NCBI RefSeq assembly: GCF_032393985.1 | Contig: NZ_CP135918.1 | Span: 3,472,001 to 3,536,000, forward strand | Length of the DNA stretch: 64,000 bases | From: Fischerella sp. JS2 | GTDB lineage: Bacteria; Cyanobacteriota; Cyanobacteriia; Cyanobacteriales; Nostocaceae | Reading direction: 5' to 3' | Shown: piece after piece, positions 18,982 to 27,463 of the stretch | Position numbering within the stretch: position 1 is the stretch's first letter | Layout of the letters: each line of letters begins with the position of its first letter | Position numbers and translations under genes: made by a program | The notes under the pieces: generated by a model | What the model was told of the DNA's origin: nothing | What the model saw: only the letters and a program-made list of their open reading frames with translations | The model's database searches: none

Positions 18982-19371
18982 AATAGGAATCTCTAACTAT
19001 TCTGTGACTTGTGATTGTGGATGATGCTGAATTGATAGTTGGGATTTTTGACTTTTCCCAATAGTTACATCAATGAGATGCTGAGTGTTAATTTTATCTC
19101 TTAAAAGTTATTTGGGGTCAACAATCTCATCCCCAAAGTGAAAATTTATGGTAAATCGTTACAACCCTAGTTAATCCAAGATACTAAGGAAATAGCTTGG
19201 AGTAAAGCCACCAACTAGGAACATAGGGCATTTCGCCTCGGGGATCAGGCATGGGGTAAGGGTAATAATAATTTCTAAGTTTTAATTCATAATTCCCATT
19301 TCCCATTTCTTAATTTCATTTTTACCCTTGTGTTATGAAATTTTTATAATTTTCGGTTGATTAAGCAAAAG
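18982..19371. other. Intergenic region
   Basis: Nothing definite is seen. It contains a TTCATAATTCCCATTTCCCATTTC direct-repeat stretch (about 19285-19310). I looked for a cobalamin riboswitch ahead of cobU and found no convincing B12 box. Confidence 0.4.
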
Positions 19372-19944
19372 ATGAATCAAATTATTCTGGTGACTGGGCC
19401 TGCACGTTCTGGTAAAAGTGAGTGGGCAGAAGCTTTGGCGATACAATCACACAAATCAGTAGTTTATATAGCAACTGCAACGCGCGATCCTGATGATCAA
19501 GAGTGGCAGCAACGTATTCAACAACATCAACAACGCCGTCCTCATGGTTGGACGACATTGGAAGTACCAATGCAATTGTCTGCTACTCTTGCCCAAATGC
19601 AACCAAATACCTGCGTTTTAGTTGATTCTCTGGGAACTTGGGTAGCGAATCTACTCTCTCAGGAAGAGGCTATGTGGGAAAAGACTATGCAAGAGTTATT
19701 AGAGACGCTGCAACTAGTTGCAGCCGATATGATTTTTGTTGCTGAGGAAACAGGATGGGGTATTGTTCCAGCTTATCCGATGGGTCGAAGTTTTCGCGAT
19801 CGCTTAGGTAGCTTAGTACGACACTTAGGTTCAATATGTGAACCTGTGTATTTAGTCACTGGTGGTCATGTTCTCAATCTCAGTTTACTTGGTTCGCCGT
19901 TGTCTGTTGGGGAGGTAGGGAGATGGGGTGATGGGGAGGTGTGA
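19372..19944 (+). CDS. cobU: Adenosylcobinamide kinase / guanylyltransferase
   Basis: The 190-residue protein opens IILVTGPARSGKSEWAEALA, the P-loop of CobU/CobP, followed by YIATATRDPDD and RRPHGWTTLEVP, then VDSLGTWVANLL and VAEETGWGIVP. It phosphorylates adenosylcobinamide and transfers GMP to it during nucleotide-loop assembly of cobalamin. I chose the ATG at 19372 rather than a TTG at 19357. The last dozen residues (GEVGRWGDGEV) come from a dispersed GGGGAGGTG repeat, so the original stop seems to have been replaced by repeat sequence. Confidence 0.92.
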   Translation: MNQIILVTGPARSGKSEWAEALAIQSHKSVVYIATATRDPDDQEWQQRIQQHQQRRPHGWTTLEVPMQLSATLAQMQPNTCVLVDSLGTWVANLLSQEEAMWEKTMQELLETLQLVAADMIFVAEETGWGIVPAYPMGRSFRDRLGSLVRHLGSICEPVYLVTGGHVLNLSLLGSPLSVGEVGRWGDGEV

Positions 19945-20132
19945 GGGGTATGAGGAGTGTATAGACGCGCTTTGCGCGGCTTAAGGCAGGGTGGAGTATG
20001 AGGAGTATAAACTACTAATAATGACAAATGACAAATAACACCAATGATAAATAACAAATGACAATTGACCATTGACCATTCTTAATTATTTATTCCAAAT
20101 TGATTATCCAAAATCTAAATAAAATTTAGAGT
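19945..20132. repeat. Dispersed repeats after cobU
   Basis: This is a reverse-orientation copy of the module near 12960: GGGGATGGGGAGG, TATAGACGCGCTTTGCGCGGC palindrome (about 19961-19981) and AATGACAAATGACAAATAAC units up to 20075. Confidence 0.7.
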
Positions 20133-20573
20133 ATGGCATCTCAAAATGAAGTTAAAAAATATCTAGCTTACTGGTTTCAGCTAGGCAAAAAAGTAATCAT
20201 CAGTAATGGTGCAGAAGCTTTGTTGCCTAAGTCTGTGATTGCAGGCGATCGCTATAGTGATGAATTTGAAGAATGCTGGCGGAAAATCATCTCTGAAAAA
20301 GCAGGTGATTGCTATCTTGAAGGTACAAGCGAAACTATTGCTGAATTGCTAACATCGAATTGGGAAATGTTTGCTTGTTCGCGCTGTACAATGCCTATAC
20401 CTGTGCGAAGTATAGGTATGCCTGCTGAGTCATGTCCATGCAATGATTTATCTGACTGGCCAAATACAGAAGTTCCTCTTCCCAGAGGGCCTATCAACAG
20501 TCAAATACAGCTAAAATTAATTAGCGATCAACTTGAAAAAATAAATGAGTTTTCTCATCGTTCTAATAGTTGA
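20133..20573 (+). CDS. Hypothetical cysteine-containing protein
   Basis: The 146-residue protein is not recognised. It starts SQNEVKKYLAYWFQLGKKV, and a CSRC pair followed by CPC (about residues 85-106) could bind a metal. No signal peptide is present. It is followed by a terminator hairpin and then by the peptide-export cluster on the same strand, but the terminator argues it is a separate transcript. Confidence 0.6.
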   Translation: MASQNEVKKYLAYWFQLGKKVIISNGAEALLPKSVIAGDRYSDEFEECWRKIISEKAGDCYLEGTSETIAELLTSNWEMFACSRCTMPIPVRSIGMPAESCPCNDLSDWPNTEVPLPRGPINSQIQLKLISDQLEKINEFSHRSNS

Positions 20574-20651
20574 TTATTGAATAAAGTGATTTGGCCTCAA
20601 TATTTTTCTGATTATTTTTCCGATTATTTTTATATTGTGGATAATCTGCAA

Positions 20652-20686
20652 CTCGGTTTTTCTATAAAAACCGGGTTTTCAATTTT
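20652..20686 (+). terminator. Rho-independent terminator
   Basis: CGGTTTTT (20654-20661) pairs with AAAAACCG (20666-20673) across a CTAT loop, extended by CT/GG pairs, then TTTTCAATTTT. Confidence 0.7.
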
Positions 20687-20816
20687 ATAGGCATGTATTT
20701 TTCAGAAATAGCACTCGTATAATCCTGCAATTAAAGCTTCTCAAGCTGGTAAATAAGTTTACAGAAATTGCAAATGACTTATGTATTAGCAAGGGTATAT
20801 CGTAATAGGCAAGGAA

Positions 20817-20857
20817 GAAGTTGAGCTACTCAAAAAGCAAAAAAGCTACTCAACTTC
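20817..20857 (+). promoter_or_regulatory. Stem-loop before first precursor gene
   Basis: GAAGTTGAG (20817-20825) and CTCAACTTC (20849-20857) form a perfect 9-bp stem 48 bases before the first precursor start. Nearly the same arms recur at 21455-21489. Confidence 0.55.
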
Positions 20858-20904
20858 AATTATCACACATAACAACAACAATACAAGCAAGGAGTCTTGC
20901 AACT

Positions 20905-21153
20905 ATGTCTCACGAAACATCTACATCTAATTTGTTTAGTGAAGTAACCGAAGAACAACAGCAAATGGTTGCTGGTGGTAAGACTATCTACGACAATCTC
21001 AGCACCTACTTTAATGCAGATACAACCGCCTTTGCTTTTGCAGCAGTATCTGGTCCTGGTGGCAGCCAAGTAGTTCAGGAATTTGCTGAGCAGGAAATTA
21101 ACACCAGTGCTTACAAAACTTTTGAACTCAATCCCTACTTCTACTCATATTAA
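20905..21153 (+). CDS. Double-glycine leader peptide precursor 1
   Basis: The 82-residue peptide has a leader ending LFSEVTEEQQQMVAGG (cleavage expected after GG at about residue 25) and a core rich in small and aromatic residues (YFNADTTAFAFAAVSGPGGS, C-terminal NPYFYSY). It resembles the cyanobacterial CTB/ocin-like precursor group. The core has no cysteine, so lanthionine or disulfide products are excluded. It would be cleaved and exported by the C39-type ABC transporter downstream. The ATG at 20905 follows an AAGGAG site; an upstream TTG frame at 20821 lies in the stem-loop and was rejected. Confidence 0.8.
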   Translation: MSHETSTSNLFSEVTEEQQQMVAGGKTIYDNLSTYFNADTTAFAFAAVSGPGGSQVVQEFAEQEINTSAYKTFELNPYFYSY

Positions 21154-21195
21154 ATAATTCCAAAGTTCCACATCAAAAATAAAGGATTTTCAACC

Positions 21196-21447
21196 ATGTC
21201 TAACGAAGCTTTTGCATCTCATCTGTTCAGTGAAATCAGCGAAGAACAACAGCAAATGACTGCTGGTGGCAAGAGTATTAATGACTATCTCAGCACCTAC
21301 TTTAATGCAGATACAACAGCGTTTGCTTTTGCAGCAGCATCTGGTCCTGGTGGTAGTGTTGTAACTCAGGAATTTGCTGAACAAGAAATCAATACCAGTG
21401 CTTACAAGAGTTTCCAACTCAATCCCCAATTTTACTATCCATACTAA
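21196..21447 (+). CDS. Double-glycine leader peptide precursor 2
   Basis: The 83-residue peptide is a close paralogue of the preceding one: leader LFSEISEEQQQMTAGG, then a core sharing YFNADTTAFAFAAASGPGGS and the FAEQEINTSAYK segment, ending NPQFYYPY. Nucleotide similarity with precursor 1 is high, pointing to recent tandem duplication. Differences cluster in the leader start and the last ten residues. No cysteine is in the core. An AAAGGA site precedes the ATG. Confidence 0.8.
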   Translation: MSNEAFASHLFSEISEEQQQMTAGGKSINDYLSTYFNADTTAFAFAAASGPGGSVVTQEFAEQEINTSAYKSFQLNPQFYYPY

Positions 21448-21454
21448 GTCAGTC

Positions 21455-21489
21455 GAAAGTTGAGTGCTTCATTTGGCTACTCAACTTTC
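21455..21489 (+). promoter_or_regulatory. Intercistronic stem-loop
   Basis: GAAAGTTGAGT (21455-21465) and ACTCAACTTTC (21479-21489) form a perfect 11-bp stem with a 13-base loop between precursors 2 and 3. No T run follows, so a role in mRNA processing or stability is more likely than full termination. Confidence 0.6.
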
Positions 21490-21527
21490 AACATGACAAT
21501 ATAAACCTGAGCAAGGAGTTTTTTATC

Positions 21528-21776
21528 ATGTCTAACGAATTGTTTACTGAAGTGTGTGAAGAACAACAGCAAATGGTTGTTGGGGGTACAAGTATCGCCG
21601 ACTATATCAACACTAATTACTATCAAGACTTAACTGCTTTTAATTTTGCAGTTGCATCTGGTCCTAATGGTAGTTATGTAACCCAACAATTTGCTACCCA
21701 AACGATTGATACCAGCGCTTATAAGAATTTCTTGGTCGATCCTTATGGCGGATATTACGACGGTCTAGATGACTAG
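21528..21776 (+). CDS. Double-glycine leader peptide precursor 3
   Basis: The 82-residue peptide is a more divergent member. Its leader is LFTEVCEEQQQMVVGG and its core keeps TAFNFAVASGPNGS, Q-FATQTIDTSAYK and a DPYGGYYDGLDD tail. The conserved pattern across the three is SGP-G/N-GS, V-Q-FA-Q-I-TSAYK and an aromatic C-terminus. The only cysteine is in the leader. An AAGGAG site precedes the ATG by about 9 bases. Confidence 0.8.
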   Translation: MSNELFTEVCEEQQQMVVGGTSIADYINTNYYQDLTAFNFAVASGPNGSYVTQQFATQTIDTSAYKNFLVDPYGGYYDGLDD

Positions 21777-21844
21777 ATGTGGATAATTAATGTAGTTGAA
21801 TCAATTATTGAATTCAACTGAATATCTACAAGCATGTTGATGAA

Positions 21845-21884
21845 AGTCAGCTATCGAACTCATATATACAACGGATAGCTGACT
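21845..21884 (+). promoter_or_regulatory. Intercistronic stem-loop
   Basis: AGTCAGCTATC (21845-21855) and GATAGCTGACT (21874-21884) form a perfect 11-bp stem with an 18-base loop between precursors 3 and 4. No T run follows. Confidence 0.6.
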
Positions 21885-21963
21885 GTTGATAACAGCAAAT
21901 ATTTTGTCTGAGTACTTATACTTTTTTAAGCTGTATATACAGGCATAGCAAAGAGGTAAAACT

Positions 21964-22275
21964 GTGTCTACAGATAGAGAATTAACAAACTCTGAGCTTT
22001 TTGTAGAGTTATCTGAAAAAGAACAGGAAATTACGACTGGAGGGCGCTCATCTTCACTATATGATTTTGTCATTAAAAAGACAAACATTGTAACTTTTGC
22101 AAATCATGAAAATAATTTTTCAGATGATGTACACAACATTTCATCTAAGCAACAAACTGGATATTCACTTTCAGAAGTTACCTTTGGTTTTAATTTTAGT
22201 GGACTACGGGGACGTAAATACGGTTTGAGTGGCTTGGAAATCTTACGTCGACTCATTTTTTATCTCTTTAGTTAA
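21964..22275 (+). CDS. Divergent double-glycine leader peptide
   Basis: The 103-residue peptide shares only the leader pattern (SELFVELSEKEQEITTGG). After the GG it is basic and longer, with LRGRKYGLSGLEILRRLIFYL near the end, which could form an amphipathic helix. It may be a different bacteriocin-like product or an accessory or immunity peptide sharing the exporter. It starts with GTG at 21964 and lies about 90 bases before the exporter gene. Function is inferred only from the leader. Confidence 0.6.
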   Translation: MSTDRELTNSELFVELSEKEQEITTGGRSSSLYDFVIKKTNIVTFANHENNFSDDVHNISSKQQTGYSLSEVTFGFNFSGLRGRKYGLSGLEILRRLIFYLFS

Positions 22276-22366
22276 TAGTAGATTATCGTCAGTGTTAAGT
22301 CACTTCAGCAACAAGCAAACAGATTGACTAAACCTTCAGGTTCTCAATCTTTTGGGTGGACTACAG

Positions 22367-24517
22367 ATGAAATACAAGTTTGTTAAACAGCATAGTGAAG
22401 AAGACTGTGGAGCTGCTTGTTTAGCTACCATTTCTAGGCATTATGGACGTAATTTTACTCTTAATCACATCCGTGAAATGGTAGGTACTGGACAGTTTGG
22501 AACGACTTTATTAGGGTTAAAACGGGGTGCAGAATCACTTGGATTTAATGCTCGTCCAGTTAAAACTTCACCAGAACTTTTAAACCGAATGAAAGAAGCA
22601 CCTCTGCCAGCAATTATTCACTGGCAGGGAAATCATTGGGTTGTTTTATATGGCAAGCAAGGTAACAAATGTGTCATTGCTGATCCGGCTGTAGGTATTC
22701 GTTATCTGTCTAAAAAGGATGTAGCAGATAATTGGACAGATTGGTTAATGCTGTTGTTACAGCCAGATCAAACTCGCTTTTTCTCCCAAGAGGATGATAA
22801 AGTGAGCGGCTTTTGGCGTTTCTTCCGGCGTGTTTGGGCTTTTCGTGGCATACTGGTCCAAGCGTTACCTTTAAACTTAATTTTAGGACTGCTATCTTTA
22901 GCCTCGCCATTTTTGCTCCAAATTCTTACTGATGATGTTTTGGTAAGAGGAGATACAAGGCTGCTCACAACTGTGGCTATCGCTGTGGTTGTGATGCATT
23001 TTGTTTCTACTAGTCTTTCGTTTGTACAGTCTAATTTAATTGCTCATTTTGCTCAGCGTCTGCAATTAGGTTTGGTGTTGGAATTTGGGCGACAAATTCT
23101 GCGCTTACCTCTTTCTTACTACGAAGCTCGTCGCAGTGGAGAAATTGTCAGCCGTTTACGGGATATAAATCAGGTTAATCAGTTAGTTGCTCAAGTTATT
23201 GTTGGTTTACCTAGCCAATTTTTTATTGCCCTTATTTCTTTTGGCTTCATGCTGTTTTATAGCTGGAAGTTAACGACGGTAGCTATATTTATTGCTATAG
23301 CAATGAGCATTTCTACAGTTATATTTCAGCCTACTTTACGAAATAAAACCCGTGAACTATTAGTTCAAGAGGCAGAAAATCAAGGTGTTTTAGTAGAAAC
23401 TTTTAAAGGCGCACTTACCCTAAAAACTACTACTGCATCACCACAATTTTGGGATGAATTTCAAAGTCGATTTAGTCGCTTGACAACCATAACTTTAAAT
23501 ACAATTCAAATTGCGATCGTCAATAGTACATTCTCAGGATTTGTTGCTGCTGTTGGCGGTGTTATTTTGTTGTGGTTTGGTGGAAATTTAGTAATTCAAC
23601 CCGAGGAAAATCTGAGTATTGGGCAATTATTAGCTTTTAACGCAATGAATGCTAATTTCCTGGGTTTAATTGGTAGTGTAATTGGTTTTGTAGATGAATA
23701 TACTCGTGCAAAAACTGCTGTTCAACGGCTGACGGAAGTTATAGATGCCACCCCAGAAGATGATAAAGATGGTAAAAAGCAGTTTGCCAAGATACCTGGA
23801 GATGCTGACATTATTTGTACTAATGTCAACTTTCACTATGCAGGTAGGATGGATTTGTTAGAAGATTTTTCATTAACAATTCCAGGTGGTAAAGTAATTG
23901 CTTTTATTGGTAAGTCTGGTTGTGGTAAAAGTACTCTTGCTAAATTAATTGCAGGCTTATACCCATTACAATCTGGTAATATCCGCATAGGATTATATAA
24001 CTTAGATGATCTGGCTCTTGATTGTCTACGTCATCAAATAGTTTTAGTTCCCCAAGATGCTCACTTTTGGAGTCGTTCAATTATTGAAAATTTCCGTTTA
24101 GGAACACCTCATGTTACTTTTGAGCAAATTGTTAGATGTTGTGAAATAGCAGAAGCCGATGAATTTATCAGTAAATTACCTGATAAATATCAAACTGTTT
24201 TAGGCGAATTTGGAGCAAATATTTCTGGTGGTCAACGTCAAAGATTAGCTATAGCACGTGCTATTGTTAACGATCCACCAATCTTAATTTTGGACGAGTC
24301 TACAGCTGGATTAGATCCAGTTAGTGAGGCACAAGTATTAGATAAATTACTTCAACATCGTCGAGGAAAAACAACAATTTTGATTAGCCATCGTCCGCGA
24401 GTTATTAGTCGTGCTGATTGGATTGTGTTTTTAGAACAAGGTAGGTTAAAACTAAAAGGATCTGTGGAAGAATTAAGCTCGATTCCTGGTGATCATTTAG
24501 ATTTTTTAACTCCTTGA
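22367..24517 (+). CDS. C39 peptidase ABC exporter (PCAT)
   Basis: The 716-residue protein is a peptidase-containing ABC transporter. The N-terminal C39 domain has the triad Cys14 (EEDCGAACL), His90 (NHWVVLYG) and Asp106 (ADPAVG) and cuts leaders after GG. A six-helix membrane domain covers about 150-440. The ATPase has Walker A GKSGCGKST (515-523), signature SGGQ (620-623) and Walker B ILILDES. It should process and export the four upstream peptides with the HlyD protein downstream. The ATG at 22367 places the cysteine at the usual distance from the start; a TTG at 22352 is the alternative. Confidence 0.93.
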   Translation: MKYKFVKQHSEEDCGAACLATISRHYGRNFTLNHIREMVGTGQFGTTLLGLKRGAESLGFNARPVKTSPELLNRMKEAPLPAIIHWQGNHWVVLYGKQGNKCVIADPAVGIRYLSKKDVADNWTDWLMLLLQPDQTRFFSQEDDKVSGFWRFFRRVWAFRGILVQALPLNLILGLLSLASPFLLQILTDDVLVRGDTRLLTTVAIAVVVMHFVSTSLSFVQSNLIAHFAQRLQLGLVLEFGRQILRLPLSYYEARRSGEIVSRLRDINQVNQLVAQVIVGLPSQFFIALISFGFMLFYSWKLTTVAIFIAIAMSISTVIFQPTLRNKTRELLVQEAENQGVLVETFKGALTLKTTTASPQFWDEFQSRFSRLTTITLNTIQIAIVNSTFSGFVAAVGGVILLWFGGNLVIQPEENLSIGQLLAFNAMNANFLGLIGSVIGFVDEYTRAKTAVQRLTEVIDATPEDDKDGKKQFAKIPGDADIICTNVNFHYAGRMDLLEDFSLTIPGGKVIAFIGKSGCGKSTLAKLIAGLYPLQSGNIRIGLYNLDDLALDCLRHQIVLVPQDAHFWSRSIIENFRLGTPHVTFEQIVRCCEIAEADEFISKLPDKYQTVLGEFGANISGGQRQRLAIARAIVNDPPILILDESTAGLDPVSEAQVLDKLLQHRRGKTTILISHRPRVISRADWIVFLEQGRLKLKGSVEELSSIPGDHLDFLTP

Positions 24518-24645
24518 ATTAGTTGTTGGTTAGTAGTTAGTAGATAGTAGATAGTGGTTAATCAATAAAAAATGCGTACTAACTACTGTACAGGTGTCTA
24601 CGTCCCTACTAACCACTAACCACTAACCACTAACTATTAACAATC
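24518..24645. repeat. TTAGTAG / CTAACCA tandem repeats
   Basis: Tandem TTAGTTAGTAG-like units (24520-24560) and ACTAACCACTAACC units (about 24604-24640) with opposite sense flank a GTGTCTACGTCC motif. They separate the exporter from its HlyD partner but leave them on the same strand. Confidence 0.7.
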
Positions 24646-26055
24646 ATGCTTTATACTCATAATCAAAAATTTCTCCCTTCAGTTAATATCGATGAGTTTT
24701 TACCACCAATTAGTCGTTGGACAACCTTAGCTGGTATATTTTTGGTTACAAATGTCGCCACAGCGATCGCTCTCGCTTCGTACATTAAATACAATGTTAC
24801 TGTCAAGACTTCTGCAACTGTACGTCCTACAGGAGATGTTCGGATCGTGCAACCAGAAATAGAAGGAACTGTTAAAGGCATTTTTGTTAAAGAAAATCAG
24901 ATAGTTAAACAAGGAGATGTAATTGCTAAGCTTGATGATATGGAACTACATATCAAAAATAGTCAATTACAAAATAGTATTGAAGAAGGTAATTTACAAT
25001 TAGCTCAAATTAAAGCCCAAATCCAAGCTTTAGATCTTCAAATAGATGCTGAAAAACAAGTCATTGAAACAACAGTTATTTCTGCTCAAGCAGACTTGAC
25101 ACGTAATCAAAGAGATTATCAACAAGAGCAAGTCAAAACTCAAAGCGAATTACTATCAGCAGAAGCAAATTTGCAAAAAGCTGAAGCAAGTTTAAAAAAA
25201 GCTAAAGCAGATTTAAATTTTGCTAAACAGGATCGCGATCGCTACAAAGAATTAGCACAATATGGAGCAATTGGTAAACGGGATTATGAGCAGAGAAAAT
25301 TAGCTGTTGAACAAGCACAATTAGAAGTAGAGGCAGAAAAAAGAGCTATAGATATAGCTAAAGCTAGCCTGCAAACAGCAAAAGCTGCTCTTAATCCTAG
25401 TGCAGCAACGGTGGAAATTGCTCAGGAACGCATAGCCCAAGAAAAGGCAAAAGGTCAATCTAGTATCGCTGCTTTAATTAGAGAGAAAAATACTTTAATT
25501 CAGCGACAAATTGAACTTAGAAATCAAATCAAACAATACCAACAGGAATTACAAAAAAATATCATTCAAATGCAAAGTAGTGTCATTCGTGCTACTAGCG
25601 ATGGTGTGATTCTCAAGCTCAATTTACGTAATCCAGGTCAGGTGGTACGCCCCTCAGAACCTGTTGTAGAGATTGTCCCTCAGCACGCGCCTTTAGTCGT
25701 GAAAGCCATCATTCCTGCGGCTGAGATTAAAAAGGTGGAAATTGGTCAAAAAGTACAGTTGCGAGTTGATGCTTGTCCATATCCTGATTATGGTACTCTC
25801 CAAGGTGTTGTTACTAGTGTTTCTCCAGACACAATCGCACCTGTCAATAATTCAGATGTGAGTGCAGTAAGTAGTCCAAGTCCTGCTGCTAGATCTTTTG
25901 AAGCAATGATCAAACCCGAAAGTTATAGTTTTGGAAATCATGAACATACCTGTAATTTACAACCAGGTATGAATGCTTCTGCTGATATTATTTCAAAACA
26001 AGAAACAGCTCTGAAATTTTTACTTAGGAAAGCCAGATTAATCACTGATTTATAA
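24646..26055 (+). CDS. HlyD family secretion adaptor
   Basis: The 469-residue protein has one N-terminal membrane helix (about 26-48). A lipoyl/biotinyl-like half motif follows (VRPTGDVRIVQPEIEG, then FVKENQIVKQGDVIAKLDD), then a long coiled coil (about 100-310) and a second lipoyl half with SDGVILKLNLRNPGQVV. The C-terminal beta-barrel contains VEIGQKVQLRVDACPYPDYG. It is the periplasmic adaptor that joins a type I ABC exporter to an outer-membrane channel. No TolC-like gene is in the window, so a shared TolC elsewhere is likely. Confidence 0.92.
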   Translation: MLYTHNQKFLPSVNIDEFLPPISRWTTLAGIFLVTNVATAIALASYIKYNVTVKTSATVRPTGDVRIVQPEIEGTVKGIFVKENQIVKQGDVIAKLDDMELHIKNSQLQNSIEEGNLQLAQIKAQIQALDLQIDAEKQVIETTVISAQADLTRNQRDYQQEQVKTQSELLSAEANLQKAEASLKKAKADLNFAKQDRDRYKELAQYGAIGKRDYEQRKLAVEQAQLEVEAEKRAIDIAKASLQTAKAALNPSAATVEIAQERIAQEKAKGQSSIAALIREKNTLIQRQIELRNQIKQYQQELQKNIIQMQSSVIRATSDGVILKLNLRNPGQVVRPSEPVVEIVPQHAPLVVKAIIPAAEIKKVEIGQKVQLRVDACPYPDYGTLQGVVTSVSPDTIAPVNNSDVSAVSSPSPAARSFEAMIKPESYSFGNHEHTCNLQPGMNASADIISKQETALKFLLRKARLITDL

Positions 26056-26451
26056 CATTTCATGATGAAATCGCTTCTTGCACTTATTGTAATAGGCAGG
26101 AGCGGAGTATCTAAACATTTGTTACTAGATGTGGTAATAAGAGCCTCTAGCTATTGCCCTTGAAAGAAGCAATATCTCAGATACTAGAGTCTTCTAGTTT
26201 TAATTAGAAACTTAAAAATAAAATTATTTTAGTCAATGGTTGTTAATTACTATTGGCTATTAAACATTAAATATTAATGAATCAAAAAAGTCCTATATAT
26301 AGGTAAGAAACTATGCAGTTTTCGGTAATAAAAACAGCTTTTTTGAACAAAAATATTGTCTATTTAAAGCAATTTCTTCAGGAGAAACATATCGTATGCT
26401 ATTTAATACTACTCCATTGGTCTCAGAAAATAATTAAGAAAGCAATGTACT
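26056..26451. other. Intergenic region after hlyD-like gene
   Basis: No gene is seen. It contains one weak terminator (listed separately) and AT-rich sequence. A short open frame at 26313-26534 overlaps the next gene and is not supported. Confidence 0.45.
26183..26205 (+). terminator. Possible terminator after export operon
   Basis: ACTAGA (26183-26188) and TCTAGT (26193-26198) pair across a GTCT loop, followed by TTTTAATT. Confidence 0.45.
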
Positions 26452-27159
26452 GTGAATTACCAATTGGCTGTACAAATTATAGTTTTGATTTTCTACTTTA
26501 TGACACTAACTTTGCTAGTGAGAAATTCCTGTAAAACTCAACAAGCATTACAATGGTGGTCTTGTAGACAATCACTAAAAATGTTCTTGGAAGCAGAGAA
26601 AATTCGAGACAGTATATTACAGGAATCTTTTACTATTCGTCGTAGTCTAGAATTATTACCAGAAGGTAATTTAGAGTTATCAACAAATCAAACTCAAGAA
26701 CTTTTAAAAAAATTTGATAATTTTCACCAATCTTTGGTGCAATTGAGCGATCGCTTATTTCCAGTCTATATCCAAGACAATTTGCCTTTGGCAATTCAGC
26801 ATCTATTAGAACCCTGGCTTGCATCTCACTCTCAGATATATTTTCATCTTGATATGCCTAAGTCTTGGCGACATGAATCAGTAGATCGCAGTCTAATTGT
26901 TTTAAGGACTCTAGAAGAGTTACTGAAAATTAGTTTACCTGAAGTTTTAACACAAATTTCTATTTACATCTGTCTACAACAACAAACTAATCTCGGTAAG
27001 CTTGTATTAAAAATTACTTATCCTGATATTTCTACTCTCGTATTTTACAAAAATTTACCTGAACGAGAATATATTTGTAAAACTTTTAGATTTTTAACAT
27101 CAGGCAAATGTTTTTGCTGTATTAATAATCTCAGTTTAGTTTGCTACCTATATTGGTAG
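26452..27159 (+). CDS. Degenerate histidine kinase-like protein
   Basis: The 235-residue protein has an N-terminal membrane helix (about 5-24), then a helical segment (RDSILQESFTIRRSLELLPEG) and an alpha/beta part (VLRTLEELLKISLPEVLTQISIYICL) laid out like the dimerisation and ATPase parts of NarL-type kinases. I see no conserved phospho-His and no N or G boxes. I infer a degenerate kinase or accessory sensor. It starts with GTG at 26452 and precedes a LuxR-type regulator and a CHASE2 kinase, so it may modulate that pair. Confidence 0.5.
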   Translation: MNYQLAVQIIVLIFYFMTLTLLVRNSCKTQQALQWWSCRQSLKMFLEAEKIRDSILQESFTIRRSLELLPEGNLELSTNQTQELLKKFDNFHQSLVQLSDRLFPVYIQDNLPLAIQHLLEPWLASHSQIYFHLDMPKSWRHESVDRSLIVLRTLEELLKISLPEVLTQISIYICLQQQTNLGKLVLKITYPDISTLVFYKNLPEREYICKTFRFLTSGKCFCCINNLSLVCYLYW

Positions 27160-27463
27160 AGAAATATTACTTGATTACGTTTATACTATACTTAAAGTAT
27201 ATTTAAATAAATTTTAATTTATCATTTTTAATACAGAGTATTTATTTGAACTTTTACTGTTGGCTAATAATTCTGAACAGAATACAAGCTCCCAGATTTA
27301 TCTGTGGAATCAATACCAAATCTAAAATCTAAAATCTAAAATCCAAAATCTAAAATTGAAGAACCTGTGGAAAACTCCACAGAATGCGTCTACACTCTAT
27401 GACAAGCTTTGAATTTTCTAGATAGCAGTAATAGTTATCTACTTAATTGTTGGGGTGTGAATT
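27160..27463. repeat. AAAATCT heptamer tandem repeat
   Basis: Positions about 27317-27356 are five to six copies of AAAATCT/AAAATCC, a short tandemly repeated repeat of the type known in Nostocales. It is followed by a GCGTCTACACTC motif. The rest is AT-rich and should hold the regulator promoter. Confidence 0.75.

Larger units (their letters stand above)
20574..20904. other. Leader region of the peptide cluster
   Basis: It contains the terminator of the preceding gene, about 130 bases of AT-rich sequence likely to hold the cluster promoter, and a stem-loop just ahead of the first precursor (both listed separately). An AAGGAG ribosome site lies at 20889-20894. Confidence 0.5.

Noticed and set aside
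19001-19371. Cobalamin riboswitch upstream of cobU
   Set aside because: I could not find a B12 box or a plausible pairing layout.
26313-26534. 73-codon frame
   Set aside because: It overlaps the better-supported gene at 26452 and has random composition.
27317-27356. CRISPR-like array
   Set aside because: The heptamer units are directly tandem with no spacers.
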